This document shows, in pieces, positions 38,603-52,690 of a DNA stretch of 64,000 nucleotides (positions within the stretch are counted from its first letter, which is position 1; every line of letters starts with the position of its first letter). Where the stretch lies: the NCBI GenBank assembly GCA_964017155.1, contig OZ024854.1:51005824-51069823 (forward strand), given 5' to 3'. Position numbers and translations under genes: made by a program. The notes below the pieces were generated by a model. The model made no database searches. It was not told the DNA's origin and saw only the letters and a program-made list of their open reading frames with translations. This stretch comes from Oasisia sp. SBJ-2009 (lineage: Eukaryota > Annelida > Polychaeta > Sabellida > Siboglinidae).

Positions 38603-39427
38603 TTAATGAAAAGATACATCGAATGACGATAAAAGCACCGTCAGCAAACAATCAGTCATTTTAATAAGGCATATACAATAACTTATTAAAATAACTGACA
38701 GATAAAGACGGCGGGTAAGACATGGAAGGAATCTGCAAGCCGGCCATCCAACCTCAAACCACTTCCGGGGAGGAGGAGGTGTGATTTCCCAGTGCTTCAA
38801 CAGCGATAGGAGTTTACTCTCCTCCCGACCATGGTTACCTAAAATAAATGACAACGATCTACTCCTCTTAACAACGTAACATGTAAGTCCGATAAATAAA
38901 AATAAAGTCACTGTAGCTTAGGCTTAATAACCGCTTCGTCAACTTGATCCGAATCTGACGTCTCTTCCCCTTTGATCGACGTTCGCTAAGAATGCGTCTT
39001 CGAAATCCAATCCGACGGACGTGTTGCACGCGTTGTAGAGCTTGTAGATCACATTATCGATGTCATCGTGGCCGTTTACTACAACAACATTGGAAGGAGT
39101 AAATAGTAATGGTGTGAAGAACGAACAACTAAAGACGACGAAGGAGAAAACGAGTAAACAGTGAACAAAATGTCCTTCCGCGGATGCACTTCTGACACCC
39201 TGCTCGTTGTTGGGCGGAAACCGCAATGACGTGACCACTAATTGTGCGAACCCGCAGCTGCGCAACACGCAACTTCCTGGCAATGATGTGGCCTTATACG
39301 CATGCGCCAATTCTTGCATTTCCTGTGTGCGTACTTTCGCGTTTGAATTCGCGTGCGCGTTCGTGCTTGTATTTGTCTTCTTAAAAACGCTTGCATTTAC
39401 AGGTGAAAGTACAGTTTTTGGACACAA
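38603..39427 (-). pseudogene. Coding-like segments, inverted counterpart of 34640-35060
   Basis: Minus-strand frames 39427-38939 (162 residues) and 38911-38603 (102 residues) are both kept in copy B (52416-51928 and 51900-51592) with few changes. The conserved part is GHDDIDNVIYKLYNACNTSV, GLDFEDAFLANVDQRGRDV and, after TTATTTTAG, REESKLLSLLKHWEITPPPP and RKWFEVGWPACRFLP. The N-terminal half of the first frame looks random. Family unknown; it may be two exons of a captured gene or of an element. Confidence 0.45.
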
Positions 39428-39449
39428 TCCCCAATTACAATACGGGGAA

Positions 39450-39700
39450 AATTCAAATCGAACGGTTTTTCACTCTTCATTGCTCCAGTTCACTAAGCTG
39501 TATGAATAAGTACCTGGCTATAGACAATGGTGTTTATGTTAACGAACAACGTTCGTGTATTAATTGCAGCGTGACACACTGCTTCCCAGCGAAGTTAAAA
39601 TGTTATTTTAACAGGGTGCCAGGGAGGTAAAGTGTGAAGCGCTTTAGCAGTCCTGAGGACTGGATACTGCGCTGTAGCAAAACTAACATTTACCTTTACA
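39450..39700 (+). mobile_element. SINE, head-less (copy A)
   Basis: GCTCCAGTTCACTAAGCTGT through ACTGCTTCCCAGCGAAGTT, GGTGCCAGGGAGGTAAAGTG and GTCCTGAGGACTGGATACTG. It is divergent from the SINE at 36.3 kb, so an older copy. Repeated at 52440-52690. Confidence 0.7.
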
Positions 39701-40437
39701 TGCGTGTATACAAGAGAGTGTGCGTGTTTGTGCACGTCCGACTCTATGTGCATATGTGTATTGGAATAAGTACGGGGTGAAACCACTGTTGATTTCCCTA
39801 CATACGTATATTTCAATGCTCATTCATATCAAGAAAATATGTTCAGAACGTTTCCTGGAATTATCACAGCATCTATAAGACGGACTGACAAAAGTGCCCA
39901 GAAAAATTCTTTTAGTCAACATACCACATTTACCCAGAAACAATATTCTACCTGTCATGCCATCATTTCTGCTAGAAGCAGAGAGTAATTGGTCGTGTTG
40001 ACATCATCAATTAAGAAAGCTGTTGTAGTCTACTTGCTATTTCTGGTACGCATTTGTCAGAACAACCAGTAAACACGTTGGTGAAGAGGACGAGAAAATG
40101 CGTACCCTTTGTATGCTTCCGAAAACGTTGACAATTACGAACGACCTCATATTAGTTGTTTAGAATTATTTACTGTTCTCAGTAAGTTGGGTAACGAAAT
40201 ACTCAACAGATGGCGCGGCGCCACTGTGTCCTGTTCTTACATAATTTCCCCTTTTTATCGCATTTTAGAAAAGTCAATGTACACCATGACCGATACTTGC
40301 TTATTAGTACAAAGTTTCACTTTGTGGTTTTATACGTTATTTGATCAAATATAAGTTTGCGACAAACAACGACTCTGGAGTTTCCCAAAAGTTGATATAT
40401 TTTTACCATCGGAACTCTCCGGTCAACGAAAGTAAAC

Positions 40438-41300
40438 GATGTCGCAAACAATGTCGTAAATGATGCGCACACGTGTTACCGATGATAAACACGCAGATAT
40501 GTAAACAAATGAGGTATGTGGGTGGAAAATTGTGCTTTTGATTAAATATAGACACTGACATATATCTGAAATGTACACAAAGTTATTTTGTAAACTCACA
40601 GGATTTGTTGTTTATGCCAATCTTATTGTTAAAATAAACTTGCCGTTAATGCGTAACCGTGACGTAGGCCTGCGCGGCCACGGCACTGACTGACTGACTT
40701 GACGAGTGGCACTGCAAGTGCAAGACATGGGGATGAATGCCGTCAGAGGAACAATCTAAGTAACTAAGACATTTCATAATATATATTAGATAATTACAAC
40801 AAACTCTGCTAACGTCATTATACATTCGCCATTAAGTAAAAGTAAATGTTTTGGAATATGCAAAACCAACAATTAAATTTTAAAAGTATATATTTTCAAT
40901 TATGCAAATACTCTGTTTCCAGAACATAAATCAGACGTGGTTGTGTTGCAAAAGGAAAACACAGATAAAACTAAAAAGCTCAGAACTAGGTTAAACATTG
41001 GCAATATATGTTGGTAAGCAGTTTTTTGGGCTGAATAATCTGCCAAGTCCCATTATTCTTCTGCTTTCATTCATATCACACAAGCGCATGTGCAAATGCA
41101 AAAATAGGGCAGACAGTTGTGGTCACTGCGAGGGCTGAAAAAGTGCTGCGACAACAGAGAATACATACTATGAATAGGCAACTTTGTCATTGTTATAGAA
41201 TATGTTGTCAGTCTCCTTCTGTACCTGTCTATATAACCATTTCTAAAATGTTTGCACACTGGTGACTTTAAAACCGACAAGTCTGGAAAAATTAGGAGCT
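40438..41300 (+). repeat. Dispersed repeat, copy 2 of 3
   Basis: Homologous to 1735-2260 over ACAATGTCGTAAATGATGCG through GCCAATCTTATTGTTAAAAT, then to 15545 over ATCTGCCAAGTCCCATTATT. No coding content is recognised. Confidence 0.6.
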
Positions 41301-41310
41301 TATCAGCAAG

Positions 41311-41523
41311 GTTTTTCACCGAAAGAGCAGGGTAGTAACAAATGCTGCAGTAGGTTATGAGAGGCTCAATTATGCTACGGTAAAGACGTAGAAGAAGTAG
41401 TGGATCAACGTAGAAAGCTCGTAACTTTCGAAGAACGTGCAGTCGCTGCTGAGACTTTTTCTGCACGGCTGTAACATGCTTTGTAAATGACAATTTATCA
41501 TCTAAGATGTTATGTTGAGGCAA
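41311..41523 (-). pseudogene. LINE RT fragment created by the duplication boundary
   Basis: Encodes LSFTKHVTAVQKKSQQRLHV to ALSVKN on the minus strand, nearly identical to 29216-29002; it then runs straight into unrelated sequence at the duplication junction. It is not a separate insertion. Confidence 0.9.
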
Positions 41524-42076
41524 ATTGCAGTCTTGTGGTGTATCAATGTTTTAAATCCTGACACTCAGGACAAAGTGCACAAGGAGTCAAGTCAAGGACG
41601 TGGGAAACAAACACCTTAGGTAATATTGGGTATCAAAGTGATTCGAAGCATTTCATAAAACAAACATGACCGTTGTATTAAATAAATGTATTACATGCAG
41701 GGTGCGAAATAAGGCCGGGTCAATCATCAGGGACGAGTCGTTTTAGAGCTTGGCTACTAAGAGCAGTACTTTTAAATATTAAAAACATACGCAGGACTAG
41801 TTGTCTATAAAATGATGGACTACCAGCTAGCTAGAGTAGAAGTATCGTGCACCCTGACACGTGTATATAGTTGTATGTGCTTTGCCCCCATCCCCAACTG
41901 GTTTGTGGTAATTGTATTGTTTATTAAGCATTTAATAATAATAACAATTAACTTTATAGGTTGAACAAAACACAACTGTAGTAGTAATTAGGAAGTACTC
42001 AGCATAATTTTATATTAATTACAGATAATTACTATTAAATATTTCAGTCAGGAATATCAGATTCGAGATTCAGCTT

Positions 42077-43009
42077 CAAATATGCTATCAGACTATTTAA
42101 TTATTTACAAGTCCACCTGTTCCCCTTGCCTTATGATACCACCAAGGGAGTGAATCGTGGTCCTTATTGGGTGGGTTTCACTTTTGGGTTTATGAGAAGA
42201 TATAATATGAGGCACTGTGGCTTTGAACCAGTCTGGTGCCTTGGAATTGTTCCTGTGACATAGATATAACTCTGGGTCTAGTGGCTACTACACTAAAGAG
42301 CCATGTCTTACACAGGTGTGATAAACAGCCAGACCTAACTGTACTTCAGTCACTTCTAATTGCCAACTAAGGAACACTAGAACATTAAAACTGTTTACCA
42401 ACGTTCGGAATAAAATATTGCATAAAAGTGTTTTGACACGCCATCATTTACTACTGCAAAGAGAAAAACAATTAATGTTATACAGACTATTTATGTTACA
42501 ACATTTCACTTTATATCTAAACGTTACTGTATAACTCGCCATATCCGAACTGGTCTATCATTCAGTTGGCTTGTTGCATAGCAATAGCTCTGTCACGCCG
42601 TCAATAAACGGATGTCGAACCCAAGTACCACTTTGAACTTGCGTCCTCGCTATTCTGTTGACTGTTATGACCTACCAAGACAATCACCCGTACGATTAGG
42701 ACAAATGTTTAAAAGTGACAATTGTCGATCAAGGGCACTTCATGCCGTAACAGTTATGCCATTGGTGTTTCCATTCCGTCGTGGTTTATCTATGTCACAA
42801 TCAACATTGAACATTTTGTTTTTGTACCAAATATTGATTACCGGTAGGCGAATCTCGTTACTTTTAACGCAAGGCATCATATCAGTAAAGACAAAATCCC
42901 GCGTACTATTATCAATTGGTAAACGTTGCGTTCCGTTTCTAACATAAAGTTGACAATTTAGACAAAAAAATTGTTTTGTTTGTTGTAAAAGATGCATATT
43001 ATTGTTCAA
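42077..43009. other. Copy-B-specific segment with a short conserved frame
   Basis: About 745 bp (42077-42822) are present here but not in copy A. The minus-strand frame 43009-42740 crosses its right edge without interruption (INIWYKNKMFNVDCDIDKP), whereas copy A stops at IWYKS. That suggests copy A lost the segment. No family is recognised. Confidence 0.4.
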
Positions 43010-43846
43010 ATGTCAATACAATACGACGATGTGCACAAACATATCGTAAGTTCGGAATCCATGGAATTTATGACGTGACCGAGTGTTTGTTAGGCAACAT
43101 GTCACGTAATGACTACGATAATTAATGATGTAGACTATAATGTATACTATGCTACATGTATTGCGACGCTCAGCATTTTGGAGTTATTTCATACAATTAT
43201 GTTCTCAGTACACAAAAACTATCGGCCATTATTAACGAGTATCCATCATATCCTACCGTTAACAATAAATCTCCATTCAGTTTAAAATATTTTGCAACAT
43301 AATTATTCCTTTCGGTGTATACTTTCCCTGATATAATTTGGTTTGTGTATCGAATGTCCAACATCGGTTATCTCGTACATATGTTTCACGAATACACGCG
43401 ACTGAATGTTCTAGCCTTTCACAAGCGGTGTACAATCCAGTCGTGGTTTCAGCCTGGACTTGACACTCGTTAGGTTGATTATAGTCAACTATTGTTTCTA
43501 CAACAACAACAAAAACGAATTCTTATATAGTTGAGTGTATGTGTGTGCTATACGTATACGTACAGGGCACGTTTGAGGCTTAGACAAACAAAAATGTTAA
43601 TAATATTAATAAAATATAAAATGTTCTGTATCGCCAGATGTATAAATGTTCGATGCGTTTTACAATACCTAATATATCCTAATATTTAATTTAAATTAGC
43701 AGTAGTAAGACGGACATTTAAACTAACAATTATATAAATAGTTATAAAATATTAATAAATATATTTTATCTGTAATATGAAATAAACTAATTGAAATAAG
43801 ATGGCAAGAAACTACCTTAATATGAACACAGTACAATATAACACAG

Positions 43847-44060
43847 TTAAAGGAACCAAACGGGAAAAGTTACATGCTATGCACGTGAAAGAGTTAATAC
43901 AAACGAACTATTTTGAACGGTAATCAATTTTTTAACGTCAGTGGCGTACTGGTAAAATAATTTCAAACTGGACAACTTTACTGAAATCAGCGACTCCGTG
44001 AAGGCTTCCATTTCACGCTGCCTCTTTTTAATAATAATGTCCTGTCAGCATTTAACTTTA
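43847..44060 (+). mobile_element. One end of a TTAA-flanked (Kolobok-like) element, copy B
   Basis: Duplicate of 30800-31010, almost identical. Confidence 0.6.
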
Positions 44061-44249
44061 ACTTATTCTGAGCCATCCAATGGACAGTTTCATACAGGCA
44101 ATTCCTGTGCTCGACTCAGCACCAATAGACAGAGATATAACTACTAATTGTATGGTAGTTTGTCGTATCCAACAATGACATTGCCGTGCTAGTCATCTGT
44201 GTCCTCGAGTGGTTATGTAGGCCAATGGTGGGCAATGGGCATACGTGGC

Positions 44250-44710
44250 CTATCACAAGTCGGGCAAGGGAAGTCAGTTGTAGCTGGTGCTAATTATGTT
44301 GCTGTCCGGTGTCGTCTGTCCCTGGCATCTTATTTCTGGTGTTGGCAGTGTCTGCAACAAAGTCGTGGCAAGCAGTTGTTGTGAGGACTCGGCAATGTCA
44401 TTTGCCAGCTGCTGCGCTTTCGAATACTTTTAGACGGATGCCAGTGCAATGGAGGTTGCCCTTGGTGAAGTCGTAATCGTTTGTGGGGTCGCCCCATCTA
44501 TGTAGCCGTCAAAGAACCAGCCGTAGAGAAGCTGTCGGGACATCATTGTCTCATCCACAAGGAGGACATGCTCGGTCTATTGTAAGTGGGCTCTCGTAAT
44601 CGTCATCTCGATGCTTGTAGTATACGCTCTCTCAAAGACGTCATGGTTTGTCATCCGGTCTTGCAGCGGATATGCAGTATTGACGTAATCGAGGTTGCAA
44701 AAATTAGCCA
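44250..44710 (-). pseudogene. Degenerate LINE RT C-terminal region (copy B)
   Basis: Duplicate of 31200-31665. An additional change near 44580 (GTCTATT for GTATATT) and others break the long frame kept in copy A. Confidence 0.6.
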
Positions 44711-44814
44711 ACAGGATACTATCGGGTGGGGGGGGGGGGCACTAGAGTAGTTTGGCGCGTAGCGTTCACCCCCAATCTAGATACTGACTAGCTTCCACTA
44801 TTTTTCTGCTTCAG

Positions 44815-45382
44815 CCTAATTTGGAACATTTGGAACGTTTGGAAAATATGGAACATTTGGAACAAATTTGGAACATTTGGAACATTTGGGAAAATTTGGA
44901 ACAAATTTGGAACAAATTTGGAACAAATTTGAAACATTTGGAACATTTGGAAAAATATTGGAACATTTGGAACAAATTTGGAACATTTGGAAACAAATTG
45001 GAACAAATTTAGAGCATTTGGAAAAAAATATGGAAAAAATTTGGAACAAAATTTGGAACAAATTTGGAACAAAATTTGGAACAAATTTGGAACAAATTTG
45101 GAACAAATTTGGAACAAATTTGGAACAAATTTGGAACAAATTTGGAACAAATTTGGAACAAATTTGGAACAAATTTAGAACAAATTTGGAACAAATTTGG
45201 AACAAATTTGGAACAAATTTGAAACATTTGGAACATTTGGAAAAATATTGGAACATTTGGAACAAATTTGGAACATTTCGAAAAAAATTGGAACAAATTT
45301 AGAGCATTTGGAAAAAATATGGAACAAATTTAGAACATTTGGAACAAAATTTGGAACAAATTTGGAACAAATTTGGAACCTC
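44815..45382. repeat. TTTGGAACAAA minisatellite (copy B)
   Basis: Same array as 31745-32230 but about 80 bp longer, with a different arrangement of 9- and 11-bp units. A run of G (44728-44737) present here and not in copy A precedes it. Confidence 0.95.
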
Positions 45383-45614
45383 TCCTGTCGACGGCGGTAG
45401 AAAAACCAACAAAAAATCCGCCAATTTATCTCACAGTGCGGCGCCACTTTAATGCACCCTCACTCGAGCGCCGGTAGGTCCGCCATTTTCTACCCATTTT
45501 CACTCCTCCTCTTACGCTAACATTTCGACGTTTTTATGCAAATGCCTCGAGGCACGCTTCTTCCTTGCTCCTCAACGTATGTAATCGTCGAAGAGCGCGT
45601 CCAAAAATTCCGCC

Positions 45615-46215
45615 GCAAACTACTTTTATTCTTCAAAAGTCTTCGGTATGATCAAACGAACCCTCGGATCATGCAAACCTGATATAAAAGAAACTGCCTA
45701 TAACATGCTAGTCCAACCAAACCTTGAATATGCCTCTCCTGTGTGTAATCCACACACCACTAGCCAAATTAAACATCTTGAAAAGCTACAGCACTGTGCA
45801 GCCAGATTTGTCAAAAACGACCATCGACGTCAAACAGTCACAACATACCTAATAGCCACCCTTGGATGGCCCACTCTTGAGCGACGCAGGATTACCAAAC
45901 AAGCCATGACATTTGACATACTTTTAAATAACATAATCAACATCACACCACCACCGGGCCTATTAAAACCATCAAAAAACCGTAGCCGTTACATAGCCGC
46001 CAGGTGCAGCATCAACACTGCAGTGTTCCCCTTTTACCCCCGACCAATTCGCATTTGGAATAGGATCCCACTACACATTACTGAAACAGAAATCCCTACA
46101 GCGTTTCAAGCAGCAATCACGAACCTCCCCTTCACAACACCCAATCACCTAAATTGCCTGTAAAACAAACAAACAAACAGACTATAACAAACAAACAAAC
46201 AAACAAACAAACATA
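45615..46215 (+). pseudogene. LINE RT C-terminus with (AAAC)n tail (copy B)
   Basis: Duplicate of 32460-33055. The frame 45648-46163 keeps the same 171-residue length with a handful of substitutions; the CAAA tail has a different arrangement. Confidence 0.9.
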
Positions 46216-46479
46216 CTACCTAACGCATGCGCACAAGAATCACTGAAAACTCCTGCGTTAACCCACGTTTGGGCTGTTTGGAGTAAACTACCTGAGACCT
46301 AAGATCCCTGATGTTGCAGGGTCATGGTGATTGATGAGATAATTTCAGGAAACGTTCTGAAAATGTTTGTTGGTTATGGAGGAATGTTGAAAAGGACGTC
46401 TGTAGCGAAAAAAACGTAGTCTCGTCTCGCATGTATTCCAATACACACATGCGGGCGTGCACAAACACGTGCAATGTAA

Positions 46480-47440
46480 AGGTAAAGGTAAGTTCTTATT
46501 TAGCGCAGTCCTCGTGACTGCAAATGCGCTTCACACTACGTCCATGGCAGACATGTATAATTAATGACTTCTCAATTGGGCTGAGAAGCATTCGGCCATA
46601 TATAGAATATATTCTTCATGTAATCTATACTGAGTCTTGCAAACATTCAGCGGCGCCGTGTTGTCTCCAGATTTTAAAATATGACGAGCGAGAAACTGTA
46701 AACGTCGCTGCGAAAAGTGTCAACACCTCCCAGTCCGATAGGTGAACTATCGTGTCCTGCTGAAGTTACGTCTCAACCCTCCCAATTTTAGGTATGTCCC
46801 CCATAAGACTACGCAGCTGTTTTTATGTAGCCGGCGGAGTATCACAGTTGCCAAACCGTGACCGATGTCGGTGAGTTTTCTTTGTATCGGTACAGGTGTC
46901 AATTATTTGGTGATGTCATCACGATGAATTCTTCGCTGGTTTTAGCAGAAATTATGGGATATCAGATTGGAAAATAGATTCTTGGAAAATGTGGTATGGT
47001 AATTTAAAAACAATTTCTGGGCACATTTGTCAGTCCAATATTTTAGGAAATGTTTTGAACATATTTTCTGGTTATGAAGGATAGTTGAAATAGACGTATG
47101 CATGGAAATCAAAAGTCATCTCAGCCCGTATTTGTTCTTTACACACTCAGGTGGACGTGCGTAAAAAAAAACACCCTCTTGAACACATGCATACATAGGT
47201 AAAGGTAAGTTCTTGTAAATTTTAGAGGAGTATCCAAATGAATGGCAAGGAATGGTAAAACGCTCCATACTTTACTTTCCTGGCAGAGCTGTTCAATTAA
47301 GTACCATCTCAACTTGTCTAGAAAACATTCAGCCACGCAGTAATTAATGCGCGTAGGCTGCTCATACACATAAACACCACAGTCTATAGCCACGCAATCC
47401 TTTATACAGCTGTGTGAACAAGAACAATGTAGGATGAAAT
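46480..47440 (-). mobile_element. SINE fragments of copy B
   Basis: 46480-46610 and 47190-47440 are duplicates of the SINE pieces at 33335-33480 and 34010-34260. The first lacks about 27 bp of the flanking ACACACGCATG stretch. Confidence 0.6.
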
Positions 47441-48698
47441 AACTTCGCTCTGAATTTGTTCCGTGTTTGTACTGGCGGGATAGTTTCCAAAAACTCTACT
47501 TTCACCGGTAAAAGACAAGTGTTATAAAAACACATATGCACGCATGAACGCGCACGAGAACGTACACCCAAAGGAAACGTAAAAGTTGTCGCATGCGTAT
47601 AAGGAGACAACGTTGCCAGGAAGTTGAGCATTGCGCAGCTGCGGGTTCGAACAATTAGCGGTCACGTGATTGCTGTTTCCGCCCAACAATGAGTTGAATG
47701 CGGAGTCGAAATGGATTCGCGGAAGGTTAGTTATTTTCATTTTTCGTCGTTTTCTCTAACGTCGTCTGTATTGTTTCGTTGATACAATTATCATGTATTC
47801 GTTTCAATGTTGTTGTAGTAATCGGCCACGATGACATCGATATGTGGACTACAAGCTCCACAAGGATTGGAATTCGAAGAGGCTTTCGTAGCGAACGTCG
47901 ATCGAACGTGAAGAGACTTCACATTCGGTTCGGATCAAGCTGAGGAAACGGCTGTTAAGCCTAAGTGCATGACAGTGACTTTATTCGTAATTATCGGACT
48001 TTAAATGGTAGCGTTTTATGAGGTGTAGATAAATTATTTTAGGTAACCATGGTCGGGAGCAGAGTGAACTCCTTTCGCTGTTGAAACATTGGAAAATCAC
48101 ACATTTGAGGTTGGGTGGCCGGCTTGCAGATTCATTCCATGGCTTACCCGCCGTCTTCAACTGTCAGTTATTTTAATAAAATATGTTTATATCTTATCAA
48201 GATCATTGATTAATTGGTGATGGTGCATTTTTCGATGTATCATTTCGTTAAGTAATAAAACTAAAAACACAAAGAAATTATGTATTGTTTTTTAGAAACA
48301 TTGTGTAAGCGAACGAAATAAGTGTAGACTTGTAGATTATAGGCACGAGCGAAATGACGAATGCCAAAATGCACCATAACAAACATTATAGAGGTGTAGT
48401 TCTTCATGCAATCTATTCTGAGTCTTGCAAACCTTGTGCCCGTTGATATGTGTGTACGAACTTCGCAGAGTGATAGCTCCTCGCGAATCCTCATCCATAC
48501 GTTATATTCAACACAATGAAGTCCGAGAAAACACCAGGTCGATTGTAATACAATATTTCGGGACGGGTGAGCTCGTTAAGCTCAAAACGTTTTCATCAGA
48601 ATAGAGTTGTGTTAATTAAAATTCACCCCATTATGATGCTTAAGTTTACTTGTACACACATACAAATGTGTGTGAGTATGACTGTGTACAAGTACACT

Positions 48699-49238
<540 letters not shown>

Positions 49239-49479
49239 GCATACATGATACGATATTTCCATTGGATGCTTTAATAAATGTTCATTATAGCATTTTCACT
49301 GTCACTGTCATTGCCGCAGCAAAGGTACACCAACAGGCATCGGTGCCCGCAGGGCCCGCGACTTCTGTCCACAAGCCAGGGGTGGTGCATTAACCGATCA
49401 CAGAGTGTAATGATAGTGGTCATCACGATGTGTGTTTAGGAGCCAGAATACTTTATTGTTGTTATGTGTTATTTATTTG

Positions 49480-49745
49480 TAGAGCGCAATAGCTTAGGGG
49501 TAGAGCTTCGGACTCTCGACTAAAAGAACCCGGGTTCGAATGCTCTGCTGAGGTGTTAAAACCTTGCTCCAGTTTACTCAGCTGTATAAATGAGTACCAA
49601 AACTGACTATAGATATTGGTGGATATGTGAGCAGCTTTCGCGCAATATTTGCAGCATATGGCTGGATGCTTCCCAGAGAAGTTGAGTCGGTGTTTGATTG
49701 ATCAGGTCTGCCAGGGAAGTAAAGTGTTAACGCGGTTTGAGAATG
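49480..49745 (+). mobile_element. tRNA-headed SINE (copy B)
   Basis: Duplicate of 36253-36520. The B-box region is CCGGGTTCGAATGC here, with one change from the copy-A CCGGGTTCGAATCC. Confidence 0.85.
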
Positions 49746-49887
49746 AAACAGTCACAGTGATGGAAAAATGACCTACCGCTGATCCACTTCCACTTCGTAT
49801 ACATCGTTGTTGGGCGGAAACCGCAATGACGTTATCACTAATTGTGCTAACCCGCAGCTGCGTTGTGCGCAACTTCCTAACAACGTC

Positions 49888-50068
<181 letters not shown>

Positions 50069-50334
50069 TCTCAGTATTAAGATAAGTGTTGCTCCTTGAG
50101 CCTCAGCAGAAGTGATTAGTGCATTAATTTCTTCTTAATAAGTCACAGTTTTGTCTGCAAGAGGGCGACACTTTCGTATCGTTATGCTGATTTCCAGTAA
50201 ATTATGTAACTAAGACGATGTAAGATCCCAATAAGGTGTTCGTCCGATGTTCCCAGAAATCTTTGTCCATCCTCTCATCCCATCATTTCTACTAGAACCG
50301 GAGAATAATTGGTCGTGATGACATCATCAGTTAA

Positions 50335-50700
50335 GGGGTCATCCATAATTATCATCATTTTCACAAGCGTACAAACCATACACTTTTTCTGACCCCCCCC
50401 CCCTCCCCTTGAAAGTGTATAAATGTAAATGGTGAAAATGATGACAGTGTTTCACAGTTGTCATGTTTCGCAATAATTCGTCATTCTGATGAATCACTAG
50501 CATACAAGCAAATCATTCGAGCACTATTTTCTTTTAGTTTTGGCGGTCTTTACCTCTCCCTTGTGTGAGGATGAGCGAGCGAGCGATAAGTGGGCACATC
50601 GTTTTTGTCATTATTTTTCAACATTAAAAAAAGCGTACGTTCAAGTCCCCAGCGTACGGTTTGTACGCTTGTGAAAATGATGATAATTATGGATGACCCC
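50335..50700. mobile_element. Harbinger-like MITE, 366 bp, TAA target duplication
   Basis: The left end GGGGTCATCCATAATTATCA and the continuing TCATTTTCACAAGCGTACAAACC are repeated in inverse at the right end. The terminal inverted repeats run about 49 bp with two mismatches noticed. TAA lies immediately outside both ends (50332-50334 and 50701-50703). Copy A (about 37930) has an uninterrupted ATCAATTACATGATAC-type site, and an uninterrupted ATCAATTAAATGATAC also follows at about 50912. It has no coding capacity. The three-base TAA duplication fits the PIF/Harbinger superfamily. Confidence 0.85.
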
Positions 50701-51591
50701 TAAATGATACATGTATGAGTACAATGAAAATCAAGCGACATCTTGTTCAGAGCGTTTCCTGGAATTATCACAACATCTATAACATGGACTGACAAAAGTG
50801 CCCAGGAAAATTCTTTAAATTAGCGTACCACATGTTCCCAGAAATCTTTGTCCATCCTCTCATCCCATCATTTCTACTAGAACCGGAGAATAATTGGTCG
50901 TGATGACATCATCAATTAAATGATACATGTATGAGTACAATGAAAATCAGGCGACATCTGTCTCGGGTTGACAGTTGGGATACCCCGCTGCTGCGCAATA
51001 ATGGGGGACATACCTAACAATGGGAGGGCTGATTCGTAGCTTCAGCATGATACGACAGGTCCCCTATCGGAATGAGAGGTGTTGACATTTTTCGCGGCGA
51101 CGTTTCCAGTTTCCGTTTGTCGGATTTTTAAATCAGGAGGCAGGCCGGCGACGCGGCGGTGGTGGTAATGGATTTGATACATGTTCGCGGCGACTTTCAA
51201 AACACCTCAATGTCCATGGCGGGACGTATATGCGGTGGGGGCACTTCAGTTTCAAAGCGTTTATGGGATACGCTGTTCTAATGAAAACATTAAGAGCCTA
51301 ATTGGCTCACCCGCCCCCGAAATATTGTATTACAACCGACCTTTTTTGTCGGACTTCGTTGTGTTGAGTATCACATATATGGATTAGGATTCACGGTGAG
51401 ACCTTACTCTGCCAAGTTCTCAGCCACTGCTGAAATGCGCAGAATGTGTGCAAGACTCAGCACGAAGAACTATATGTGTGTAATGTTTGTCACGGTGCAT
51501 TTTGGGATTCGTAATTTCGTCGCTTAGTTCGATTAAACAACGCTTCAACACAAACAATATACAATTTCTATGTTTTTTTCAGTTTTATTGC

Positions 51592-52416
51592 TTAATGAAA
51601 AGATACATCGAATGACGATAAAAGCACCGTCAGCAAACAATCAGTCATTTTAATAAAGCATATACAATAACTTATTAAAATAACTGACAGATAAAGACGG
51701 CGGGTAAGACATGGAAGGAATCTGCAAGCCGGCCATCCAACCTCAAACCACTTCCGGGGAGGAGGAGGTGTGATTTTCCAGTGCTTCAACAGCGATAGGA
51801 GTTTACTCTCCTCCCGACCATGGTTACCTAAAATAAATGACAACGATCTACTCCTCTTAACAACGTAACATGTAAGTCCGATAAATATAAATAAAGTCAC
51901 TGTAGCTTAGGCTTAATAACCGCTTCGTCAACTTGATCCGAATCTGACGTCTCTTCCCCTTTGATCGACGTTCGCTAAGAATGCGTCTTCGAAATCCAAT
52001 CCGACGGACGTGTTGCACGCGTTGTAGAGCTTGTTGATCACATTATCGATGTCATCGTGGCCGTTTACTACAACAACATTGGAAGGAGTAAATAGTAATG
52101 GTGTGAAGAACGAACAACTAAAGACGACGAAGGAGAAAACGAGTAAACAGTGAACAAAATGTCCTTCCGCGGATGCACTTCTGACACCCTGCTCGTTGTT
52201 GGGCGGAAACCGCAATGACGTGACCACTAATTGTGCGAACCCGCAGCTGCGCAACACGCAACTTCCTGGCAATGATGTGGCCTTATACGCATGCGCCAAT
52301 TCTTGCATTTCCTGTGTGCGTACTTTCGCGTTTGAATTCGCGTGCGCGTTCGTGCTTGTATTTGTCTTCTTAAAAACGCTTGCATTTACAGGTGGAAGTA
52401 CAGTTTTTGGACACAA
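51592..52416 (-). pseudogene. Coding-like segments (copy B)
   Basis: Duplicate of 38603-39427. Frames 52416-51928 and 51900-51592 retain their lengths; changes include a Ser-to-Pro near the start and NVINKLYNA for NVIYKLYNA. Confidence 0.45.
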
Positions 52417-52439
52417 TCCCCAATTACAATACGGGGAAA

Positions 52440-52690
52440 ATTCAAATCGAACGGTTTTTCACTCTTCATTGCTCCAGTTCACTAAGCTGTATGAATAAGT
52501 ACCTGGCTATAGACAATGGTGTTTATGTTAACGAACAATGTTCGTGTATTAATTGCAGCGTGACACACTGCTTCCCAGCGAAGTTAAAATGTTATTTTAA
52601 CAGGGTGCCAGGGAGGTAAAGTGTGAAGCGCTTTAGCAGTCCTGAGGACTGGATACTGCGCTGTAGCAAAACTAACATTTACTTTTACAT
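52440..52690 (+). mobile_element. SINE, head-less (copy B)
   Basis: Duplicate of 39450-39700 with scattered substitutions. Confidence 0.7.
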
